From Phycisphaerales bacterium (lineage in GTDB: Bacteria; Planctomycetota; Phycisphaerae; Phycisphaerales; SM1A02), in the NCBI GenBank assembly GCA_003520025.1, contig DOVP01000008.1:1-6046 (forward strand): a DNA stretch of 6,046 nucleotides, read 5' to 3'. Below are positions 1 to 4,778 of the stretch, piece by piece; position 1 is the stretch's first letter; each line of letters opens with the position of its first letter. Position numbers and translations under genes: made by a program. A model generated the notes under the pieces. It was not told the origin of the DNA. It worked only from the letters and a program-made list of their open reading frames with translations, and ran no database searches.

Positions 1-431
1 CAGTACATTCTGGCAAGAAGTCTCGTGACGTTGCCATCGACAATTGCCACGCGTCGGCGGCCCATGATCGACGCAATACTCCCGGCGGTGTACCTACCCA
101 CCCCCGGAAGTGTTCGCAAGGCATCGACATCCAGCGGAACCTCGCCGCCGAATTCCGCCACAATCGCCTGGGCCGCGCGGCGGAGGTTTCTCGCCCGCCG
201 GTAGTAACCAAGCCCCTGCCACATCGCGAGCACATCCTGCTCATCAGCAACTGCCAAGGCGTCCGGAGAGGGGAAGCGTTCCAAAAAAGGCTCGAACCGC
301 TCCAACACACGCGCCACCTGCGTCTGCTGCAACATGAACTCACTGACAAGCGATCTCCACGGCGTCCGCGTATGACGCCACGGGAGCGATCTGGCTTCGA
401 CGGCGAACCATTGTTCGATCATGCCGCTCAT
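1..431 (-). CDS. mutY: A/G-specific adenine glycosylase MutY, N-terminal part (C-terminus outside window)
   Basis: MutY removes adenine mispaired with guanine or 8-oxoguanine, a step of cytoplasmic base excision repair. I translated the minus strand by eye; 143 codons are visible and the gene runs off the left edge. Seen in order: LPWR (residues 15-18), SEFMLQQTQV (30-39) with E31 matching the catalytic Glu of E. coli MutY (E37), GLGYYRRARNL (73-83), the helix-hairpin-helix LPGVGRYTAG (108-117), and DGNVTRLLAR (132-141) with D132 matching E. coli D138. All key residues of the catalytic half are present. The iron-sulfur cluster and 8-oxoG-recognition domain would lie outside the window. The start is uncertain: in-frame ATGs at 452, 431 and 422 are all possible, none has a well-spaced Shine-Dalgarno, and 431 is a compromise. 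The LQQTQV and GLGYY motifs favour MutY over endonuclease III. The gene is divergent from the lipoprotein gene. Confidence 0.93.
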   Translation of the reverse strand, partial: MSGMIEQWFAVEARSLPWRHTRTPWRSLVSEFMLQQTQVARVLERFEPFLERFPSPDALAVADEQDVLAMWQGLGYYRRARNLRRAAQAIVAEFGGEVPLDVDALRTLPGVGRYTAGSIASIMGRRRVAIVDGNVTRLLARMY

Positions 432-477
432 CACCCTGACTTCTACGCTCATACCCTGTAGTGTACGCCCGCAAAGT

Positions 478-482
478 GGAGG
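478..482 (+). promoter_or_regulatory. Ribosome binding site of the lipoprotein gene
   Basis: GGAGG is followed by a 7-nt spacer and the ATG at 490. It decides the start: an in-frame ATG at 421 would add 23 residues, run into the start region of the divergent mutY, and bury the signal peptide. I saw no convincing -35/-10 promoter pair in the 58 bp between the two divergent genes. Confidence 0.75.
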
Positions 483-489
483 ATCAGCC

Positions 490-1773
490 ATGCGCCTGAA
501 TGTCACAGCACTCGCAGCCGCCACCCTCACTCTCGCTGGCTGCACACTCGACTACAACATTACGATGACCCCGAACGGCGGAACGCTTCACCGCGAGACC
601 ACTGTTTCCAGCGAAATCGAACCGCTGGAGATCTCCGAACTGACCGATGCATTCGGATCACCAACCCAGAGCAAATCGCCGCAAGGCGTCAACAGCAGCA
701 AAACCACACTGACCTTCCAAGGGGACGGATTGGGCCATGACTGGGGCAACGGCTTCGGCGGCCGGGGCAATTGGGAGATGATCGATTCGCCAATCGGTAC
801 CGCGCATTGCTTTCTCGAGTGCCTCGGCGGCGACACGCACATTGCCGATGATCTGCTTGCGCTTCAGGACGGTATCGATGCAGTGGATTCGCTCATCCGC
901 CGGCAACTGAGGGAGGCATTTCAAGGGGACAAACTGCTTCCAAAGATGCTCACTCTGCTTCGACAACGCATCGTCCCCGATGCAAAGGATCTGGGCATGA
1001 TGGCGTGGGCGTTGATGTTTGCGCAGCAGGCACTGCCGCCCGAGAGCAGAAAGGGTGGCGACTCCAATCGCATGCAAGAAGAGCTTGAGGAGCGAGTTCG
1101 GGAAGGTGCCATCGCCTTTCTCTGGCAACGTGAGTGGATCACAACCGACGAAGCAGCACTCCTGAGCGCGGACCCGGATGCCATGAATGACTTGGCAAAC
1201 AAGATTCTGGCCAGAGCACTCGGAATGGACATGAAGGGTGATTGGCACAGCCGGTTCAGCGCGTTTCAGGAACAGTTCGACGATGCCTTCCCGAAGGACT
1301 TTGACAAGGAAATCATCCGGGCATTCACAAAAGCGGTGGGAGAACACAGTCGCCTTGCTGTCGCCTGGGCGGCAACAACCCAGTTCTTCACCAGCCGCGA
1401 TGTCAACTTCAGGCTGAACGCCGACAGCAAGCCTGCGATGACCAATGGACGCTGGAATCAATCGCTCAAAGCGGTGGAATGGGAACTGAGTACCGCCCCA
1501 CTTGCTGTGGGCATCACTGCCCCACCACTATGCTGGTCAGCCATCTGGGCAGAGCCAAACGCCACCGCTCAGGACAGCATTCTTGGACATGTCGGCGTCA
1601 AAGGGGAAGACCTCGCGAAGTTCTGCCTCGCATGGAACACTTCTGGACCAAAACAGCGCAAGGCTGTTCAGGATGTCCTCAACTCATTCGCCCGCGCCCG
1701 CTCAGGAGCCGACGAGATCAAACCCGAGGCCGCCGACCTGCTCGGCGAGTGCATGAGAATCATGATGCCGTAA
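490..1773 (+). CDS. Lipoprotein of unknown function
   Basis: A 427-residue protein that I do not recognise as a named family. The N-terminus is a clear lipoprotein signal: a short basic start (MRLN), a hydrophobic stretch, and a lipobox LAGC at residues 15-18, so C18 should be lipidated after signal peptidase II cleavage. Thr at +2 does not suggest inner-membrane retention by the E. coli rule, which may not hold here. After the signal comes a short probable beta segment (YNITMTPNGGTLHRE, 21-35), then a Gly-rich part around residues 80-95. The middle, about 120-320, looks largely helical and charged (for example EELEERVREG), with several WA/MAWA stretches. The C-terminal third looks mixed. No catalytic motif or known repeat stands out. 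The start at 490 rests on the Shine-Dalgarno at 478-482 and the signal peptide. The gene stands alone, divergent from mutY and convergent with the hydrolase gene 56 bp downstream. Envelope location is well supported; function is not. Confidence 0.85.
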   Translation: MRLNVTALAAATLTLAGCTLDYNITMTPNGGTLHRETTVSSEIEPLEISELTDAFGSPTQSKSPQGVNSSKTTLTFQGDGLGHDWGNGFGGRGNWEMIDSPIGTAHCFLECLGGDTHIADDLLALQDGIDAVDSLIRRQLREAFQGDKLLPKMLTLLRQRIVPDAKDLGMMAWALMFAQQALPPESRKGGDSNRMQEELEERVREGAIAFLWQREWITTDEAALLSADPDAMNDLANKILARALGMDMKGDWHSRFSAFQEQFDDAFPKDFDKEIIRAFTKAVGEHSRLAVAWAATTQFFTSRDVNFRLNADSKPAMTNGRWNQSLKAVEWELSTAPLAVGITAPPLCWSAIWAEPNATAQDSILGHVGVKGEDLAKFCLAWNTSGPKQRKAVQDVLNSFARARSGADEIKPEAADLLGECMRIMMP

Positions 1774-1829
1774 TGAACTGGGCGAATGGGCATGGGGCTC
1801 TCCGGTTTTCATGAGCGTAGGAATCGGCG

Positions 1830-2708
1830 TTACAACGAGTGCCGCTCGCCCATGCTGGCGACACAGAATCCTGCACGCTCGATCTTCTCCACGATCGCCG
1901 AGTCGTGGAGCGCTGGATTCGTGTGGTTCATGTGAATGAACCGAATCACGCCTGGCCGGGCCGCCGCTTGGTCCGCCCACGCGTCCATCGTCTCCACGAT
2001 GAGCGGATGCGGAATGCCATCAAGATCCCGCCCCGACAATTCGCGCCCGTCGTAGAAGGTCGCATCAACATAGGCGACATCCACATCATCCAACAGATCG
2101 GCAAGCAGCCCGTCGTGACGGCCCCATTGATCGACATCGGGCGCCCAAAGAAGTGTTCTTTCTGGTCCACGTAACTTGAATGCGACCGTATCGCTGTGTT
2201 CATCACGGTGTGGAACCGCGATGAAATCGACCTCAAGGCCCGGGATCGGTTCACACGACTTTCCCGGATCGACTTCATGTACGTCCACCTGCCCATACGT
2301 AACGAGTTGCGCCCACGGTTGGTTCGCCCGGAGAAAGTTCGCCATTTGCGGCGTCACGAACAAAGGCAGATGATCGGTTGCCGCCACTTCTTCTCCGAAC
2401 TGCACCAAGCCGGCATAGTGACCGATGTGCGCGTGCGTGATCAGCACGGCTTCCACTGGTCGGCGAACACATCCCGAGACTCCTGCCAATGCGTGCAGCA
2501 TGGCCAGTTGCGGCTCGACCGCAGGCGTCGCTTCAATCAGCGCCAACGCCCCGCTCACGCGGTCATGCACACCAAGAGCGCACGGGTATTCCCTCCTGCC
2601 CGTTTTTCTCGCCTCGGCGCAGCACGCTTGCATACACCCGACATGCGGCAGGCCGCCGTCCTGTGATCGGCCGAGTAGCCACACGTCGTATCGCGACTCA
2701 TCCTTCAT
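1830..2708 (-). CDS. PqqB/PhnP-like metallo-beta-lactamase-fold hydrolase
   Basis: A 292-residue protein of the metallo-beta-lactamase fold, closest by eye to PqqB-type and PhnP-type proteins. The N-terminus carries QDGGLPHVGCMQACC (16-30), resembling the G-x-P-x-x-G-C-x-x-x-C segment in PqqB and the structural zinc site of PhnP. The main metal motif is THAHIGH (91-97): H92, H94 and H97 are present, but the Asp of the usual HxHxDH is Gly. Further candidate ligands are PHRDEH (166-171), WAPDVD (188-193) and IHMNHTNP (258-265). There is no signal peptide, so it is probably cytoplasmic. About 290-300 residues is the usual PqqB length, so it looks complete. No pqqA, C, D or E gene is in the window, so a PQQ role is not supported; the substrate is unknown. 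The ATG at 2708 has a good Shine-Dalgarno. Fold assignment is solid; placement between PqqB-like and phosphodiesterase-like groups is tentative. Confidence 0.88.
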   Translation of the reverse strand: MKDESRYDVWLLGRSQDGGLPHVGCMQACCAEARKTGRREYPCALGVHDRVSGALALIEATPAVEPQLAMLHALAGVSGCVRRPVEAVLITHAHIGHYAGLVQFGEEVAATDHLPLFVTPQMANFLRANQPWAQLVTYGQVDVHEVDPGKSCEPIPGLEVDFIAVPHRDEHSDTVAFKLRGPERTLLWAPDVDQWGRHDGLLADLLDDVDVAYVDATFYDGRELSGRDLDGIPHPLIVETMDAWADQAAARPGVIRFIHMNHTNPALHDSAIVEKIERAGFCVASMGERHSL

Positions 2709-2714
2709 TAAAGA

Positions 2715-2719
2715 CTCCT
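2715..2719 (-). promoter_or_regulatory. Ribosome binding site of the MBL-fold hydrolase gene
   Basis: Reading the minus strand, AGGAG lies 6 nt (TCTTTA) before the ATG at 2708, which fixes that start. Confidence 0.75.
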
Positions 2720-2783
2720 GTGGCGGCGGCGCTGCTCAACAGCCTAGCAGACCACATTTCGCACTCCGGGAACCGAGGAAATC

Positions 2784-2793
2784 GCCGATCGGC
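2784..2793. promoter_or_regulatory. 10-bp perfect palindrome GCCGATCGGC in divergent intergenic region
   Basis: A perfect 10-bp palindrome lies midway between the divergent hydrolase and dockerin-protein genes. Its position would suit an operator for one or both genes, but such palindromes also arise by chance in this base composition and there is no second copy nearby. No promoter elements could be matched with confidence in 2709-2848. Confidence 0.25.
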
Positions 2794-2810
2794 AGACCTT
2801 CTCTTGCCTC

Positions 2811-2834
2811 CACCCTGCATGCGGATGTAGGGTG
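2811..2834 (+). other. Strong hairpin in the putative 5' leader of the dockerin-protein gene
   Basis: CACCCTGCAT pairs with ATGTAGGGTG around the 4-nt loop GCGG: a 10-bp stem with nine Watson-Crick pairs and one G-T. It ends 14 nt before the GTG at 2849 and 32 nt before the GTG at 2867. It lacks a T-run on either side, so it is not an intrinsic terminator. It could be a structured 5' leader if transcription starts upstream of 2811, or a DNA-level inverted repeat bound by a regulator. The pairing is certain; its function is unknown. Confidence 0.45.
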
Positions 2835-2855
2835 ACCACAGGGAAAACGTGGATC

Positions 2856-2860
2856 GGAGG
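2856..2860 (+). promoter_or_regulatory. Candidate ribosome binding site choosing GTG 2867
   Basis: GGAGG is followed by a 6-nt spacer and GTG at 2867, matching the 6-8 nt spacing of the other genes here. The same bases encode Arg-Arg if translation starts at GTG 2849, so the match could be coincidental. GTG 2849 itself has only AGGG five nt upstream. Confidence 0.5.
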
Positions 2861-2866
2861 TGGCCT

Positions 2867-4222
2867 GTGACAGCACAACACATCTGGGCAGTGTGCCTTC
2901 TCGCCATGCTGATCCCGGCGATCGCCAAGGCCGACGGCTTTCCCGATCGCTACGTTGTCACTGTGCTGGAGCATCCGGAAGGCAACGGCACGAAGACGCT
3001 TGTCCCATTTGACCTCGACGAGAACAATCGAATCACGGGATTTGCATTCCACGGGTATGGGCTCGACATGACCCGCCAACCGTTCCTGTACTCGGACGGC
3101 AACTTGCAAATTGTTCCGGCAAAGTGGGATTACACGGAGGGCCACCAACTCGCAGCCGACGGAACCGCCTTCGGAATTGACGACACGACCGACAGCATCA
3201 TCCACATTGATCCATCTGGCGCAACCGCCGTTGCAAGCGCAACGTTCGGGGCCTTCACCGGGCTCACGCACGTAACCACCTCCGGCTTTGTTCTGGGCCT
3301 GGACTACGACGATGGTTTCGTCTGGCAAGCAGACATCGGCTATGTTCGGCTGAGCACGTTGGAGGGCAGCACTGCTTCGACGTATGCCGCAGACGTCAAC
3401 GAGTCCGGCATCGTCGTCGGCACCAACAATTTCAACAACGGGTCCGCATCACGCGCATTTTTCTGGGATGGATCGGTGTTGTCCGATCCGGCTCCCGACC
3501 TCTCCGGAACGACCCGGTGCGTCGCCGTCGATCAGCAGGATCGCCTCGTCCTGGCGCACGCTCCAGATGGTTTCTGGCCCGGCGGTGGTTTGCACACGAT
3601 CTATCTCGCCACGCTGGATGACGGAACGCTTACGCTTGACGATCCGGTGGCAAGCATCAGCGCCGCCTACAACTTCGATGTCATCGCCAATGACCACGGC
3701 GAGATCGCGATGTCGTGGCACACCAACAACGAAGATCCACATCTGCTCTTGACCGAACCAGGCGGAATCGCGGCCACGTCTCTCACGCTTCCCCCCGACA
3801 TGATCGCCATCGAACTGACTGGCATCACCGATGCGGGCATGGTCTATGGTCGATTTCTGGATGCCCAGTACACCAGCCACGGCTTCGTCGCGTCGGTCGA
3901 AAGCGGCGTCCATCTGATTGGGCACCGACTCATCGGCGCACCTCCCCTCTCACCGTACGGCACGCCCCGAGATGCCAACGCTTCGGGCGCCATGATCATC
4001 AGTTGGGGCCACAACTACAACTACGGGCACTGGGCACTGATCGAGCCGGCACTCGGGGGCGACGCCGACGGAACATGGACGATCGACATCAACGATGTGT
4101 TGAGTGTGATTGCCGCGTGGGGACCACAGCCTGCGGGATCCATCTGCGGCCCTGACCTCAACATGGATAGCGTTGTCGACGTCAACGACCTTCTCGAAGT
4201 ACTCGAGCATTTTGATCTCTGA
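2867..4222 (+). CDS. Secreted HAF-like repeat protein with C-terminal dockerin-like domain
   Basis: A 451-residue exported protein. A hydrophobic segment ending AIAKA (18-22) forms a signal peptide, with likely cleavage before D23. The body has diverged repeats of about 35 residues of the type N/D-x-x-G-x-x-x-G...AF-x-W/Y-x-x-G, recalling extracellular HAF repeats: near 52-84, 177-208, 274-298, 319-351 and 368-394. The best is ADVNESGIVVG followed by RAFFWDG. The last 54 residues are a dockerin-like pair of calcium-loop/helix units: D399-A-D401...D407-I-N-D410, and the better D430-L-N-M-D434...D438-V-N-D441. The first unit has Thr where the fifth loop position is usually Asp. Phycisphaerae carry many proteins with this tail and no known cellulosome, so it may serve display, anchoring or stability. 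No catalytic motif is seen. GTG 2867 is chosen for its Shine-Dalgarno; GTG 2849 would add six residues with two Arg, suiting a signal-peptide n-region, and is a real alternative. Confidence 0.85.
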   Translation: MTAQHIWAVCLLAMLIPAIAKADGFPDRYVVTVLEHPEGNGTKTLVPFDLDENNRITGFAFHGYGLDMTRQPFLYSDGNLQIVPAKWDYTEGHQLAADGTAFGIDDTTDSIIHIDPSGATAVASATFGAFTGLTHVTTSGFVLGLDYDDGFVWQADIGYVRLSTLEGSTASTYAADVNESGIVVGTNNFNNGSASRAFFWDGSVLSDPAPDLSGTTRCVAVDQQDRLVLAHAPDGFWPGGGLHTIYLATLDDGTLTLDDPVASISAAYNFDVIANDHGEIAMSWHTNNEDPHLLLTEPGGIAATSLTLPPDMIAIELTGITDAGMVYGRFLDAQYTSHGFVASVESGVHLIGHRLIGAPPLSPYGTPRDANASGAMIISWGHNYNYGHWALIEPALGGDADGTWTIDINDVLSVIAAWGPQPAGSICGPDLNMDSVVDVNDLLEVLEHFDL

Positions 4223-4235
4223 GTTCACGCTCAGA
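4218..4235. terminator. Possible small bidirectional stem-loop spanning both stop codons
   Basis: TCTGAG and CTCAGA form a perfect 6-bp stem around the loop TTCACG. The TGA stop of the dockerin-protein gene lies in one arm and the stop of the convergent bPH2 gene in the other. There is no clear T-run and the stem is short, so a terminator role is weak. It is nevertheless the only inverted repeat I saw in the 8-bp gap between these convergent genes. Confidence 0.25.
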
Positions 4236-4773
4236 TTCGACGATCTGACTGCAGCAACTTCTCGATACGATCGAGGGTCTCGCCAATGTGAACAAGCGTG
4301 TCTCTCTGCGGCTCGGCAGCATGCTCACTCATGTGGTGCTGAGATACAAGGCTGTCACGCTGGGCCAGAACGTCATTGCGAAAGGCGATGGTGCCCTCGA
4401 TGCCAATCAACGAAACGAGCGAGCCGGATGCCGCGCCGCCCGAAGAACCCGCCGTCTCGATGCTGAGAAGATGAAGCCCCATCGCTCGCATGATCGGCCC
4501 CTGCTTGATGGCCAGGTCGGTGATCTTCTCCAACGGAATCGTCTTTTCGATCCGGTTGAGCCAGCCCTTCTTGACGACCAGCGTCCGGTCAGTCAACGTG
4601 CAGGACATGTGCTCGAGAAATTTTCTGGTCACGATCATCCCGAACAGAAACCACAGTGGCAGAAGTGGAATTGTGATGACGATGACAGTCAATATGATGG
4701 CACCGGAGAACAGCCAGTACAGACACACCTTTGGATGAAATACCGCCTCTTGAAGGACTACTGGAGATTTCAT
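4231..4773 (-). CDS. Small membrane protein with bacterial PH domain (bPH2, YdbS/YdbT type)
   Basis: A 180-residue protein. Residues about 16-50 form a long hydrophobic region, fitting one or two transmembrane helices. Next comes a bPH2 (DUF304) domain: SCTLTDRTLVVKKGW (57-71), EKTIPLEKITDLAIKQGP (76-93), IETAGSSGG (105-113), LIGI (122-125), and a tail AFRNDVLAQRD (130-140). These are the usual family signatures, with a C-L-T-D-R strand and P-L-E-K-I-T-D-L stretch. The end (about 160-177, HIGETLDRIEKLL) looks like a short amphipathic helix or coiled coil. bPH2 proteins are membrane-associated; their biochemical role is largely unknown. Start: ATG 4773 has GGAG with an 8-nt spacer. GTG 4782 is in frame and would overlap the upstream kinase stop as GTGA, adding three residues. 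Either start leaves it translationally coupled to the kinase, implying co-expression and perhaps a shared membrane-sensing role. Confidence 0.88.
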   Translation of the reverse strand: MKSPVVLQEAVFHPKVCLYWLFSGAIILTVIVITIPLLPLWFLFGMIVTRKFLEHMSCTLTDRTLVVKKGWLNRIEKTIPLEKITDLAIKQGPIMRAMGLHLLSIETAGSSGGAASGSLVSLIGIEGTIAFRNDVLAQRDSLVSQHHMSEHAAEPQRDTLVHIGETLDRIEKLLQSDRRI

Positions 4774-4778
4774 GTCAT

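Noticed and set aside
421..489. Upstream in-frame ATG at 421 as start of the lipoprotein gene
   Set aside because: It would place 23 residues before the signal peptide and overlap the start region of divergent mutY. The ATG at 490 has GGAGG at a 7-nt spacing and gives a proper lipobox protein.
658..1461. 267-codon open frame on the minus strand inside the lipoprotein gene
   Set aside because: Its product has no recognisable motif, and the opposite strand holds a complete gene with ribosome binding site and signal peptide. It is a shadow frame.
1774..1829. Terminator between the convergent lipoprotein and hydrolase genes
   Set aside because: Only a 4-bp GCTC/GAGC pairing was seen, which is too weak to report.
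2811..2834. The hairpin as an intrinsic terminator
   Set aside because: No T-run follows on either strand, and it lies upstream of both divergent genes rather than at a gene end.
2744..3328. 194-codon minus-strand open frame overlapping the intergenic region and the secreted-protein gene
   Set aside because: No motif is visible, and most of it is antisense to the signal peptide and repeats of the plus-strand gene.
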